IMG/VR virus record: IMGVR_UViG_3300033233_000010
Location: 1-64,000 of that record
DNA: 64,000 nt
Reading direction: 5' to 3' (one strand)
Source of the DNA: a virus
How positions within the stretch are numbered: the first letter of the stretch is position 1; each line of letters begins with the position of its first letter. This document shows, piece by piece, positions 22,200 to 30,737 of the stretch. The notes beneath the pieces were generated by a model. The model made no database searches. It had not been told where the DNA came from and saw only the letters and a program-made list of their open reading frames with translations. The translations under genes were made by a program, and so were the position numbers.

Positions 22200-22443
22200 C
22201 CGCATCCGGCAACGCGCCGAGTACCAGCGATTCCCTACACGCATGCAGGCCGGTTACCTCGGACGACGTGGAACGATCGTCGTCGTTAACGAGCGTCGCG
22301 TGTTTCGCGCGGAGGGTTTGCTGATTACGTTCACCGTGAAGTGGGATGACGCCGAGGAGGCCGAGGCGGGCGTGCCATACTCCGCGGTGGAGATTCTCGG
22401 CCCCATCGAGCGGATCGCGGAGCTGAACGATGGAAGTCGGTAG
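22186..22443 (+). CDS. SH3/KOW-like paralogue 4
   Basis: 85 residues. MRIGDRIRQRAEYQRF, GRRGTIVVVNERR, FTVKWDDAEE and GPIERIAELNDG show the full pattern. Overlaps the previous gene by 14 bases. Confidence 0.75.
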   Translation: MRIGDRIRQRAEYQRFPTRMQAGYLGRRGTIVVVNERRVFRAEGLLITFTVKWDDAEEAEAGVPYSAVEILGPIERIAELNDGSR

Positions 22444-22663
22444 CCGGGTCGTCGAGCTTCGTCGCTGGCGAGCCTTCGACGCGAAGCTGCGCACCGGCGT
22501 CATCGACGCCGTTCACCATCGGATCGGAGGTCTGACCTTCTTCGAGATCGTGTGGGACGACGGCGAGACCGGATACGGCGAGCGCGGCGTGCCGTCGGGG
22601 TGGGTCGAGCCCCAGGACGCCGTGTCAGCGCTCGCGGAGCTGGCCGATGACGACGCCGGCTGA
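22430..22663 (+). CDS. SH3/KOW-like paralogue 5
   Basis: 77 residues. MEVGSRVVELRRWR, RTGVIDAVHHR, FEIVWDDGE and DAVSALAELADDDAG. Overlaps both neighbours by 14-17 bases. Confidence 0.72.
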   Translation: MEVGSRVVELRRWRAFDAKLRTGVIDAVHHRIGGLTFFEIVWDDGETGYGERGVPSGWVEPQDAVSALAELADDDAG

Positions 22664-23168
22664 GTGGTTTCAAGTCGGGACGGTGGTGATCTACGTCGGG
22701 GGCGAGATCCCGCACGCCATCGGTCGCCGCGGCGTCGTAACCCACGCGCCCAGGCCCGCGCGTCGCAACATGAGCCCGAAGACGCGGTGGCACTGGGTCG
22801 GGATGCGCGTGCGATTCGACGGCGAGTCGGAGGGCATCTTCGCCTGGCCCGATCAATACGAAGTGGTGGGCGCTGTGGATCTTCTGGCTGAGATCGAAAT
22901 TCCGGCGTCAGCTTCCGTCAGGAAGCGCGTTCGTTCAGTTGTGGAGGACTCTGTGCCCGCGACTCAGTGGCTCGACGCGCGCGTTCAGTCGGTGTCGGCG
23001 AAAGGCGTGGAGCCCGGCCACCTCGGGACGGTCGAGGAGGTCGGGCAGGGCGCCAAAGCCGGCTTCGTGTGGGTCCGGTGGGATAGCTCGCCAGCGCGCT
23101 TCCGCGGGAAGGCCACTCGCGTGGATACGGACGCCCCGGAGCTGCTCGATCACCCGAGGATGCCGTAG
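22647..23168 (+). CDS. SH3/KOW-like paralogue 6, two-domain
   Basis: 173 residues, about twice the length of the other array members. First unit: FQVGTVVIYVGG, GRRGVVTHAPR, MRVRFDGES, GAVDLLAEIEIP. Second unit after a linker: LDARVQSVSAKG, GHLGTVEEV, FVWVRWDSS. The second half lacks the C-terminal peptide and ends HPRMP, 19 bases inside the convergent fibre gene. Confidence 0.72.
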   Translation: MTTPAEWFQVGTVVIYVGGEIPHAIGRRGVVTHAPRPARRNMSPKTRWHWVGMRVRFDGESEGIFAWPDQYEVVGAVDLLAEIEIPASASVRKRVRSVVEDSVPATQWLDARVQSVSAKGVEPGHLGTVEEVGQGAKAGFVWVRWDSSPARFRGKATRVDTDAPELLDHPRMP

Positions 23169-25972
23169 AGACGGAGAGCCTCGGTCAGCTCGCGCACCTT
23201 TCGGGCGAGCTGGTAGATGTCGTCTCGGATTGTGCTCGCGTCGTTCGCGTAGATGACGAGATCGGTGAAGTTGGCGACCGTATCGGTCGTACCACCAGCC
23301 GTGACGCTGTTCGTGAGCGTGGCGACCGCCGACCGGACGACCGGCGTCGCTCCCCACCACCCGATCTTGACCGTGCTACCCGATCCGAACTGCATGCCGT
23401 TCGTGGTCCCGATCTTGAACTTGACGGAGGCCGACGTGTCGATGCCGAGCGCGACTTCATTCGCACCGGCAGAGGCGCCGTGGCCGATGGCGATCGCTTC
23501 GTTTCCGGTCGCCGTCGCGCTGTGGCCGAGGACGATGCCGTGGTTTCCACCATCAGTCGTTGAGCAGGCCGTACCGATGGCGATGTTGTAGTCGCCGAGC
23601 GCTTCCGCTCCGTCACCGATTGAAACGTTATCTCGCCCGCCACCGGTGTAACTGCCCGCGACGCAGACCTCGCCGATCGCGACGTTGAAGCGGACGGTAC
23701 CGGCGTCGCCGCCCGCGATGCACTGGTCGCCGATCGCGATGTTGCTCTGCGCCTGGAAGGTGACCGACGCGGTAGACGCGCCTGCGATGCACGTCTCACC
23801 GATGGCGATGTTCTCGCCGTTTGCGGCGTGTGAGCCGACGCCAGCGAGAGAGGAGTCACCGATGGCGATGTTGTCGGTGGGGTTGCCGGTCGAACCAACG
23901 CCCGCCTGGTTGTCGTTGCCGAGCGTGATGTTGTAGCCGCCAGTGGAGGCCCCGCTCGTACCCGAGACGTTGTTCGGGCCGATGGCGACTGAGTCGCGGG
24001 TCCAAGTCGTCGCGTTGAGCCCGACGGAGAGGTCGTGCAGTCGATCTGCGACGGTGTTCAGGCCGAACCGCTCGCTCCCCGAGCCGGCCCCAGGTACCGA
24101 CAGTGTTCCGTCAGCCGCGTTGAAGTAACCGGCTAGAGTACTTACGTCTGATGCGCCTGTGCGACCCGTGTAGAAGCCGATGTTGCCGCCGGTGTTCGCG
24201 GCGAGGCGCCCGTAGCCGCCAGCGAAGTTCAGCGCGCCGCCCGTCCCGGTCCTCGTGTAGCCCACGGCGGCGAGGGTGCGGATCGGCTCGGTTGTTGGCT
24301 GGGTCTGGTAGCGCTCCGGGCCGAGCCCGGAGATAAGCCGGCGGAGCCCGGTGCCCGTGAACGGCTGCGCCTGGCGGTAGACACCCGAGCCTGGCGCGTC
24401 CTCGATGTAGATGAACTGACCACAGGCGTCGGCGTTGGCATCGAACAGGTCGAACAGTGGATACTCGCCCGCCGCGAGCGTGAACGAGCCGGTTGTGCTT
24501 CTGTTCGACTCGCCCACGCCGTCGTAGAAGACGGCGAAGTAGTTGTAGGTGCCCGCCGCCCACGTCGAGGACCCGGGGGTCGAAATCGGCGTAGCGGTCG
24601 GCGTGGCCGGTGTAGTGGTGAACGCGGTAGCGCTGTTCGCCTTCGTGCCGTGGAGTGTCGTGCTGACCGCGCCTCGCGCACGTTCACCGGCCCCGAACCA
24701 CACGTCCGTCGCTGGCTGACGCGGCGATCCGGCGATGAAGGTGAGCGGCTGGTCGATCGGCATCGCACCCACACCGAGGAGAGTCTGCGACATGAAGATG
24801 ATGTCTTCTTGACCGACCAGGTAGCCGAGCCCGCAGAGGTTGTCGCCTTGGAGCCCTTCGAGCCCGCTGCTACCAGCGAGAACGACCTGGCGACCGGCGA
24901 CGCCCCCCTGGCCGCCGACCACTGTCACATCGAATGACGGCTGGACCGTGCTGACCTGGTCGATCGCCATCTGGTAGCCGAACCCGTTGACCCTGTTGCC
25001 GAAGGCATTCACACCGATGCCGACGCCGACGCAGTCCGTGTTGCCGACAGTCGTGCCGACGTTCCCACCAACGCCCATGGAGACGGTGCTCGTGCCGCCG
25101 CCGACGATGGATGACCCGACCACGACGACGAAGGTGTCGGTGACAAGGCCGGCTGAAACACCCTGACCAACAGCAGTGTTGTTGTTGCCGGGGTTCACGA
25201 TGTTCGCACCGATAGACACGGAGTTGTCGCCAGCCGCGCTCGAAGGGCCGATGACGACCGAGTTGAACCCGGAGGTCGACGCGTTGCCGAAGACCGTGCC
25301 GAAGTCGTTCAGCGCGGAGCTTGCTCGACCGACGATGGTCACGCCCTGGAAGTTCCCGTCGGTCGAGCCGCTGCCGAGGACGGTCGAGTCGAGACCGCCG
25401 GCCACGGCTCCGGCTCCGAATCGCTCGCTGTTCGCGCCGCCTCCGGGAACCGAGATGGTTGCTCCGAAGAACCTACCGGCGAGGCCAGTCGCTCCGGCGG
25501 TCATCGTTACCGACAAGCCGTGGCCGCTCGTGGTCGCACCCATCGTGATCGTCTGGCCGGCGCCAGAGCCGGCAGTGACGCTGACCTCGAAGGCGTTGTC
25601 CGCGTTGACACCGGGCTTGTCGATGTGGACCGCACCCGAGTCGGCAGTGATGACGCGACCGGCGCCGCTGCCGCCGAAGTCGTAGGCGCCGTCGAGGGTC
25701 ACGCCGCTGGAAGCCGGCGTCTGCCACGTCGCGTGGGTGGCATCCGTCGAGGTAAGCACCTTGCCCACCGTGGGAGGCGCGGCGCTGGAGACGTTGACCG
25801 GAGCGCCGGTTGTCGCGAGCGCGTTCGCGGTCGAACCGCCGCCTGGCGGAGACGGGGCCCAGGCCGAGCCGTTCCAGATGGGAGCGTCGCCGTTGTTCGC
25901 TCCGCTCTGGTTGAGCTTGTCGAGGGTGATGCTACCGGCTTCGAGCTGGAAGCCTTGGACTTCGGTGGGCAT
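23150..25972 (-). CDS. Large tail-fibre or adhesin-like protein
   Basis: 940 residues. N terminus MPTEVQGFQLEAGSITLDKL resembles the attachment region of phage fibres. Two stretches (about 190-330 and 660-860) carry repeats of the type NxxAIGxxxxA with SVSIG, VVIG, IAIG, the left-handed beta-roll of trimeric autotransporter-like heads. A domain in between includes TYNYFAVFYDGVGESNRS. The C terminus is a coiled-coil helix (IRDDIYQLARKVRELTEAL). Ser/Gly/Ala/Thr-rich, as expected of a surface-exposed trimer. Likely binds the host surface. Isolated from the main tail genes at 52-61 kb. Confidence 0.85.
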   Translation of the reverse strand: MPTEVQGFQLEAGSITLDKLNQSGANNGDAPIWNGSAWAPSPPGGGSTANALATTGAPVNVSSAAPPTVGKVLTSTDATHATWQTPASSGVTLDGAYDFGGSGAGRVITADSGAVHIDKPGVNADNAFEVSVTAGSGAGQTITMGATTSGHGLSVTMTAGATGLAGRFFGATISVPGGGANSERFGAGAVAGGLDSTVLGSGSTDGNFQGVTIVGRASSALNDFGTVFGNASTSGFNSVVIGPSSAAGDNSVSIGANIVNPGNNNTAVGQGVSAGLVTDTFVVVVGSSIVGGGTSTVSMGVGGNVGTTVGNTDCVGVGIGVNAFGNRVNGFGYQMAIDQVSTVQPSFDVTVVGGQGGVAGRQVVLAGSSGLEGLQGDNLCGLGYLVGQEDIIFMSQTLLGVGAMPIDQPLTFIAGSPRQPATDVWFGAGERARGAVSTTLHGTKANSATAFTTTPATPTATPISTPGSSTWAAGTYNYFAVFYDGVGESNRSTTGSFTLAAGEYPLFDLFDANADACGQFIYIEDAPGSGVYRQAQPFTGTGLRRLISGLGPERYQTQPTTEPIRTLAAVGYTRTGTGGALNFAGGYGRLAANTGGNIGFYTGRTGASDVSTLAGYFNAADGTLSVPGAGSGSERFGLNTVADRLHDLSVGLNATTWTRDSVAIGPNNVSGTSGASTGGYNITLGNDNQAGVGSTGNPTDNIAIGDSSLAGVGSHAANGENIAIGETCIAGASTASVTFQAQSNIAIGDQCIAGGDAGTVRFNVAIGEVCVAGSYTGGGRDNVSIGDGAEALGDYNIAIGTACSTTDGGNHGIVLGHSATATGNEAIAIGHGASAGANEVALGIDTSASVKFKIGTTNGMQFGSGSTVKIGWWGATPVVRSAVATLTNSVTAGGTTDTVANFTDLVIYANDASTIRDDIYQLARKVRELTEALRLYGILG

Positions 25973-26036
25973 CGGCTACGCTCCACCGACCACGATACAT
26001 CTCGCCCCTGATGGGCGCTATCGAGGCTCAGGTGGC

Positions 26037-26270
26037 CTAGTCCAATGGGAACTTGCCGGAGCAGCCGAGATGCGCCGCGGCGAATGCCGCACACGACGCG
26101 TCAGCGGCTCCTGGGTTCTCAGGGAATGGCTGAGGCTCGACCATCTCGCACCACGGGCAGAGGAGCCCCCACGAGTTCGTGGCGAAATCGAGGGGTACCC
26201 ATTCGCAGCGCTCGGCTGGGGGCGTAGCCTTGGGCGGCGTGGTGTCGGGTCGATACCTGTGCTTGCCCAC
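26037..26270 (-). CDS. Small zinc-binding protein (77 aa)
   Basis: The GTG at 26270 lies 7 bases after TAGACT of a GGCGTAGACT element. MGKHRYRPDTTPPKATPPAER leads to CPWC and C (DASCAAFAAAHLGC), a CxxC...C...C zinc site. Function unknown. Confidence 0.6.
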   Translation of the reverse strand: MGKHRYRPDTTPPKATPPAERCEWVPLDFATNSWGLLCPWCEMVEPQPFPENPGAADASCAAFAAAHLGCSGKFPLD

Positions 26271-26277
26271 GACAACG

Positions 26278-26287
26278 AGTCTACGCC
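26278..26287 (-). promoter_or_regulatory. GGCGTAGACT element before 26037-26270
   Basis: Minus-strand variant of the GGGTAGAAC element; TAGACT ends 7 bases before the GTG at 26270. Confidence 0.4.
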
Positions 26288-26302
26288 TGGGCCGCTGAAT
26301 CG

Positions 26303-26578
26303 TCAGTTCATCTCGATCCAGTTGTGCCAGATGTAGTTCGAGAGCCGCTTCATGACCACCACGTCGCCGCGCTGACACGCCGGGTTCGCCTTGAAGTGCT
26401 CCCAGACGCCAGCCGCGATCTCCTCGGTGATCTCCGGGTCGATGGACGAGACCCACTTGTGCCAGATGTGGGCGATCATCAGGATGTGCTCGCGCTGGAC
26501 GGCGTTGACCTTGAAGCCCACGGCGGTCTTCTTCTGCGGTTCGGGTTGCTTCGGTGCCTCGAAGTTGAAGCGCTTCAT
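26303..26578 (-). CDS. Unknown 91-residue protein
   Basis: Starts 7 bases after a GGGTAGAAT element. MKRFNFEAPKQPEPQKKTAV, then a helical domain with many Trp/His residues (MIAHIWHKWVSSIDPEI, YIWHNWIEMN). No family recognised. Confidence 0.72.
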   Translation of the reverse strand: MKRFNFEAPKQPEPQKKTAVGFKVNAVQREHILMIAHIWHKWVSSIDPEITEEIAAGVWEHFKANPACQRGDVVVMKRLSNYIWHNWIEMN

Positions 26579-26585
26579 GGTTCGG

Positions 26586-26594
26586 ATTCTACCC
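26586..26594 (-). promoter_or_regulatory. GGGTAGAAT element before 26303-26578
   Basis: Minus-strand GGGTAGAAT, 7 bases before the ATG at 26578; no Shine-Dalgarno sequence in the gap. Confidence 0.55.
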
Positions 26595-26602
26595 CCAGAC
26601 CA

Positions 26603-26914
26603 TTAGAGAAACTCACCGACCCCGATAAACTCGCCGTTGACGGTCACGCCGCAGAAGCCGGCGGGAAGCGGTTTGAGGTCGGCTTCGACCGCGTCCAACC
26701 CTGCGTCGAGCAGATGCCGCAGCACGACCGTGAACGGGAGATCCGAGTTGCCGTTCTCCAGCCCCAGCCGGAGCCGGAACCGCTCGACGCGCTTGCGCAA
26801 CTCGGGCGATACGCCAACGACGAGGTAGGTGTCCTTCGTAGCCACGCGACTCTCCCTCAAAGGCCGTTCTACCCCCGCCTGGTCTCGGGCGGCGGTTACC
26901 GGCTCGGTCGTCAT
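26603..26914 (-). CDS. Unknown protein, ribbon-helix-helix-like
   Basis: Two starts compete: an ATG at 26914 coupled to the upstream stop (ATGA, 103 aa) and a GTG at 26845 that lies 20 bases after a GGGTAGAAC element. From the latter: MATKDTYLVVGVSPELRKRVERF and LPFTVVLRHLLDAGLDAVE, a strand followed by two helices like a MetJ/Arc repressor. The end GFCGVTVNGEFIGVGEFL is beta-rich. Possibly DNA-binding. Confidence 0.6.
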   Translation of the reverse strand: MTTEPVTAARDQAGVERPLRESRVATKDTYLVVGVSPELRKRVERFRLRLGLENGNSDLPFTVVLRHLLDAGLDAVEADLKPLPAGFCGVTVNGEFIGVGEFL

Positions 26915-27111
26915 CGCAGCTCCTCGCCGCAGAAGGGACAGAACCACACCTGAGTCCCGTACTCCCGAGAGCCCCCGCTTCCGCCGAACACGTACCAGAC
27001 CTCTTTGTCGTCATCCCACAGCGGGAGCGACGCGATCGCCGGGCCGTAAAAGAACTCCTCGGCGTCGCAGGACCGGTCGAGCTGGAGACATTCGTGGGTC
27101 TTGGCGCTCAT
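26911..27111 (-). CDS. Small protein with C-terminal CPFC zinc pair
   Basis: 66 residues, ATGA-coupled to the dCTP deaminase stop. Begins [18 protein letters not shown] and ends [12 protein letters not shown], so cysteines at both ends could form one zinc site. Function unknown. Confidence 0.65.
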   Translation of the reverse strand: MSAKTHECLQLDRSCDAEEFFYGPAIASLPLWDDDKEVWYVFGGSGGSREYGTQVWFCPFCGEELR

Positions 27112-27767
27112 ACCTTCGGGAGAACGACGACCGGGCCTTGCCCTTGGTATTTCCCGGCCTTCCCGGCGTTCTTCTGGGCGTAGCTCAGCTCGCAGGGCTC
27201 GTCGGCCTCGAAGAAGAGAACCTGAGCGATCCCCTCGTTCGCGTAGATGCGCGCCGGAAGCGGCGTCGTGTTGCTGATTTCGATGGTCACGAAGCCCTGC
27301 CACCCCGGCTCCAGAGGCGTTACGTTGCACACGATCCCGCAACGCGCGTAAGTGGACTTGCCCAAAACGATTGCGAGGACGTTCTCGGGGATCTTGAACT
27401 CCTCGACGGAGCGCGCGAGGGCGAACGAGTTGGGCGGGATGCGGACGAAAGTATCGGTCTGCACGTCCTCGAATGCGCGCTCGTCGAGGTTCTTCGGGTC
27501 CACCTCGACGCAGTGGACGTTCTTGAAGACCTTGAACGAGTCGGCGACGCGCATGTCGTAGCCGTAGCTCGACACGCCGAACGAGACGACGCCACGCATG
27601 CCCGCCGACAAGGCAACTGCGCCGCCGTCGGGACGACCACCGACGAGCGTGCCCTTCACAGAGGCGACCGGCACTTCCTTCACGGCCTTCGCCTCGAAGG
27701 GCCAGATCATCTGATGCTCGGCGGCCATCCGCCTGATCCACTTGTCCGACTTGATCGAACCGCTCAT
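27108..27767 (-). CDS. dcd: dCTP deaminase / dUTPase-family enzyme
   Basis: 219 residues, SD GAGGAGAG upstream. Conserved core: [65 protein letters not shown] and the C-terminal GKYQGQGP, as in dCTP deaminases, which convert dCTP to dUTP (some also to dUMP). Active-site Glu is in TIEISN. With ThyX, NrdJ and dNMP kinase elsewhere in the window it completes a route from host ribonucleotides to dTTP. Coupled to small zinc genes on both sides. Confidence 0.92.
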   Translation of the reverse strand: MSGSIKSDKWIRRMAAEHQMIWPFEAKAVKEVPVASVKGTLVGGRPDGGAVALSAGMRGVVSFGVSSYGYDMRVADSFKVFKNVHCVEVDPKNLDERAFEDVQTDTFVRIPPNSFALARSVEEFKIPENVLAIVLGKSTYARCGIVCNVTPLEPGWQGFVTIEISNTTPLPARIYANEGIAQVLFFEADEPCELSYAQKNAGKAGKYQGQGPVVVLPKV

Positions 27768-28006
27768 GCGCTCTCCTCGTTGCTCGCTAGCTTCTTACCT
27801 CGCCGAGCCGGCGCGGAGTGGAAGATGGTCTTGAGCTGCTTCCGAAGCCGGAGGATCTCGGCGGCGGCTCGGACCGAGAGGCTCCCCGGGCCGGCGAGCG
27901 GCCCGATCATCGCCGCCAGCTCGCGCTCGGTAAGCGGTGCGGCGTGGCTTCCGTTGACATCGGCTATCCTCTCGTGAAACCAGCCGGGCGCCGGGTCACT
28001 TGCCAT
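27764..28006 (-). CDS. Unknown 80-residue protein
   Basis: ATG inside the upstream gene's end; the stop overlaps dcd's start. Helical, with [18 protein letters not shown] and a basic C-terminal half ([14 protein letters not shown]). Function unknown. Confidence 0.65.
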   Translation of the reverse strand: MASDPAPGWFHERIADVNGSHAAPLTERELAAMIGPLAGPGSLSVRAAAEILRLRKQLKTIFHSAPARRGKKLASNEESA

Positions 28007-28163
28007 GGGCGGCCTCCCGGCAGGCGTCGCATCGCTTGAAGGCGGCACCGGCGAGCCAGCGCCCGCAACACCCGCAATAGTCGGGGTCCTGTTGCTCGGG
28101 CGGAAGGAGCAAGTTCCGGGCGGCAAAGCGGATCGGTTCGGCGTGCCGGCAGAGCTGCTTCAT
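27996..28163 (-). CDS. 55-residue zinc-finger protein
   Basis: A GGGTAGTAT element lies 26 bases upstream. MKQLCRHAEPIRFAARNLLL, then CGCCGRWL and CDACREAA: two CxxC pairs typical of a small zinc ribbon. Overlaps the next gene by 11 bases. Confidence 0.65.
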   Translation of the reverse strand: MKQLCRHAEPIRFAARNLLLPPEQQDPDYCGCCGRWLAGAAFKRCDACREAAHGK

Positions 28164-28189
28164 CTTGGTCTTCGGTCCCCGCTCCGAGA

Positions 28190-28198
28190 ATACTACCC
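28190..28198 (-). promoter_or_regulatory. GGGTAGTAT element before 27996-28163
   Basis: Minus-strand GGGTAGTAT, 26 bases before the ATG at 28163; would start the 28163-25972 gene run including dcd. Confidence 0.4.
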
Positions 28199-28230
28199 GG
28201 CGATTCCGACCTCCGCTTCGGCCCCTCCGC

Positions 28231-29166
28231 TCAGTCGAGAGCGGAGGGCTGAGACCCTACTGCTTCGTTCGCTGATTCCACGAGAATCGTGGTCTGCGGG
28301 TTGACCTGAACGCCGGGGAACGGCGTTGGCGTGCAAGGACACCGCGACGTGAACGGCGAGCAGCCGGCGTTGCAGCGATCGCAGCGCGTTCCGAGACCCA
28401 GGAGATAGCGCCCGGCCCGAGCAAGACGCGGCGTGTCATCGCCAAAGCAACCGATAGCCAGATTGCATCGCTTGCACAGCAGCCCTCGAACGCGCATCGT
28501 CTGGTGATCGTGGTCTACTCCCAACCGCTGCCCCGTTGGACACGTATCTCGACATACGGCGCACAGGCCGCCCTGCCGGTTAAGGATACCGTCGTAGTCA
28601 GCCGGCGTAAGACCGTAGTGGAACCACAATCGTCTTGCGTGCGGGTCGCGCCCACAGCCTCTCGTGTTGAGCTTCGGAACCGCCACGAGACCCGTATCTG
28701 CGGTCTCGGCGTAAGAGACGAGAATGCCTATCCGGTCCACGTCGTCATCAAGTAGCCCGAGCGCCTTGTTGCACACGCGACACAGGAGACCACGTATGAG
28801 CAACGTCTGGTGGTCGTGATCGACGCATAGGGCTGACGCCCCCCGACAGATAGCACACGCTCCATCGTGGGCCGCAACGAGAGCTCCGAACACCGCCTCC
28901 GTCAATCCGTATTGCCGCTTTAGCTGTCCGCGGCGCTTAGTCCTGCGAACCTTGTCGGGATTGGCGCTTTCCCACCGCCGCTTACGCAAACGTCGCTGCT
29001 CGGGTTTGGCGCGGGCGTAACGAGCCGCGCTGCAAGACGAGCACAGGCCGTCGGCAGACCACTTCCTTCGGTCTGGGTGGCAGATCGCCGACAAGAACGG
29101 CGGCGCGTTGCACGAAGCGCGGTGTCGGCGGAGGCAATCGCAAGTCCTGACCTTCGGAGCCGGCAT
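28231..29166 (-). CDS. Endonuclease VII-like (HNH) nuclease with two catalytic modules
   Basis: 311 residues. N-terminal cysteine-rich region (CDCLRRHRASC ... CSSCSAARYAR), then two endonuclease VII-type modules: YGLTEAVFGAL ... CAIC ... VDHDHQT ... RGLLCRVCN, and YGLTPADYDGIL ... CAVC ... VDHDHQT ... RGLLCKRCN. T4 endonuclease VII resolves DNA junctions; stand-alone phage copies are often mobile. The C-terminal ~50 residues (CDRCNAGCSPF ... CPCTPTPFPG) fall outside the nuclease fold and resemble the end of the upstream product 29171-29454. Confidence 0.87.
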   Translation of the reverse strand: MPAPKVRTCDCLRRHRASCNAPPFLSAICHPDRRKWSADGLCSSCSAARYARAKPEQRRLRKRRWESANPDKVRRTKRRGQLKRQYGLTEAVFGALVAAHDGACAICRGASALCVDHDHQTLLIRGLLCRVCNKALGLLDDDVDRIGILVSYAETADTGLVAVPKLNTRGCGRDPHARRLWFHYGLTPADYDGILNRQGGLCAVCRDTCPTGQRLGVDHDHQTMRVRGLLCKRCNLAIGCFGDDTPRLARAGRYLLGLGTRCDRCNAGCSPFTSRCPCTPTPFPGVQVNPQTTILVESANEAVGSQPSALD

Positions 29167-29170
29167 TGGC

Positions 29171-29454
29171 TCAACTCAGCAAAACCGTCGGCCCAGGCTT
29201 CGGTGTGTCGCACGGGCAGGCGAGTGCGAGCGGATTAACGCCGTGGCCGCAGACCGGGCACACCCACCCGCGCATGGGAGGAGTCGGCGGAAACAGTGGC
29301 GTGAGCGGCGGCAGGACGGGCGTGGGAGTGATAGTGATGACGACCGGGGTGACCACGACCGGTGGTCGCATCGGGCAGTTGAGCGCGTGTTCGCCGGCTG
29401 TGCTGGGCGAACAAGAACAGCTGGTGAGCATCGGCATGAGTCCTGTGTCCATCC
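29171..29454 (-). CDS. Proline-rich protein with C-terminal zinc ribbon
   Basis: 93 residues. Ser/Cys start (MLTSCSCSPSTAGEHALNC), a Pro/Thr/Val stretch (RPPVVVTPVVITITPTP) and a terminal CPVCGHGVNPLALACPC. The zinc end resembles the non-catalytic tail of the nuclease that starts 5 bases downstream. Function unknown. Confidence 0.6.
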
Positions 29455-29507
29455 TACTTCTCCGCGAGTAAGGTGTCGCTGCCGAGCCTAAGTCGCGACC
29501 AGTCCAG

Positions 29508-30182
29508 CTACTTTGTATAATCCTCGTGGTGCCCATACGGTTGGCCGTCGCGGTCGGCGAAGACGGTCTTGCCCGTCTCGCGGTTCGTGAGCTTCTGCGT
29601 ACCGCGCATCGGGGCACCGAGACCGACTCCGACCTGGGGGGCGCCTTGCACCTCCAGCGCCTTCGGGACGGGGAGGTCGCCGCGGATCTTGCGGACACGG
29701 CCACAGCCGTTCACGTCCTGGCAGTCGGGGGTCGGGCCCTGGATGCCAGGCACGCCGCCGCACGTCGCGCACTGCATCGCGTCCTGGGGGTCGATCTGTT
29801 GGCCGCCGGGAGCCGCCATCATCGGCTGCGTCGGCGCCGCGTACATCGGCTGCGGAGCCGGCACGAACCCGCCTTCGACTTCCTTGCGCCACCGGACGGA
29901 GATGACGATCTCGGCGTCCTCGGGGATCTCCTGGTTCCGGGCTCGGGCCATTTCGAGCAGTTGGCTCGCGCCGATGATGCGCGTTCCGGGGGCATGAAGG
30001 TCGCCGACGCGGGCGTCTTCGGAGGCCGGGGCCGACACGCAGACGGTCACATCGCGCGGATCGACCGTCGTCTCGGGGCTCTCCGACTCGATCATCTCCG
30101 CGAGGTCGCGCTTGTCGAGCTGGAGCGCGCACTCCTCGACGGTTACGACCTTCTTCTGAGACAGCTTCTTCATGTCGGCCAC
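29508..30182 (-). CDS. Unknown 224-residue protein with zinc motif
   Basis: GTG start; a GGGGTAGACC element lies about 20 bases upstream. N-terminal half mixed alpha/beta (VTVEECALQLDKRDLAEMI; DAEIVISVRWRKEVE), then Pro/Met-rich linker (APQPMYAAPTQPMM) and CATCGG ... DCQDVNGCGRV. A C-terminal tail ends HHEDYTK. Possibly virion-associated; no family recognised. Confidence 0.75.
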   Translation of the reverse strand: MADMKKLSQKKVVTVEECALQLDKRDLAEMIESESPETTVDPRDVTVCVSAPASEDARVGDLHAPGTRIIGASQLLEMARARNQEIPEDAEIVISVRWRKEVEGGFVPAPQPMYAAPTQPMMAAPGGQQIDPQDAMQCATCGGVPGIQGPTPDCQDVNGCGRVRKIRGDLPVPKALEVQGAPQVGVGLGAPMRGTQKLTNRETGKTVFADRDGQPYGHHEDYTK

Positions 30183-30228
30183 TGTACTCTCCTCGCCCGC
30201 GGTCTACCCCGGGGCCGTGTCACGGCGA

Positions 30229-30411
30229 TCAGCGTCCGAGGATCGCTCGCGGTAGTTGGGGGACGGGACGTTGCGTCCCGCCGGTCTGGCTTGCGGGGTT
30301 CGCCGTTCCCATACCCCACGGGAAGGCGTTGGCGTCGTCCTTCTCCACACCATCCTTCTCCACGCCGTTGCGCTGGAGGGACTTGAGAGGTCGTCTCTTG
30401 AGCGGTTTCAC
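30229..30411 (-). CDS. Small basic protein with KRRPLKSL motif
   Basis: 60 residues; GTG overlaps the upstream stop. Starts MKPLKRRPLKSLQRNG, one of the recurrent RRPLxSL motifs, followed by a duplicated GVEKD and a low-complexity tail. The position of the motif at the very N terminus is notable. Confidence 0.6.
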   Translation of the reverse strand: MKPLKRRPLKSLQRNGVEKDGVEKDDANAFPWGMGTANPASQTGGTQRPVPQLPRAILGR

Positions 30412-30683
30412 GCGACCCCCGCGAGCGCCTTCTTGCGCGTCCAGAGCCGATCGGCGTAGGTGGCGATGACGCGGCGCTCGTGGCGCGGAAGGTCGTGGTT
30501 GATCTTGCCCGTCGCCACGAAGTAGAGCGCCTGGGCCGTCGTCTTGCCGTCGCCGAGCACCAGACCGAGTTTGGCTTCGGGGCCGTGCTCGGCGAGCTTG
30601 CGGAGGTGCTTCTCGGTACTCTCGCGAAGTCCGTCCTCTCCGAACAGGACGCGGGCGAAGGCGACGAGATCATCGGCGGTCAT
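30408..30683 (-). CDS. Unknown 91-residue protein
   Basis: Helical: MTADDLVAFARVLFGEDGLR, HLRKLAEHGPEAKLGLVLGD, PRHERRVIATYADRLW. A GGGTAGGAT element lies 18 bases upstream. Function unknown. Confidence 0.7.
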   Translation of the reverse strand: MTADDLVAFARVLFGEDGLRESTEKHLRKLAEHGPEAKLGLVLGDGKTTAQALYFVATGKINHDLPRHERRVIATYADRLWTRKKALAGVA

Positions 30684-30737
30684 GGGTCACTCCGACAGCT
30701 TATCCTACCCGACCGCGAAAGACCCGGCGACGGTTTC

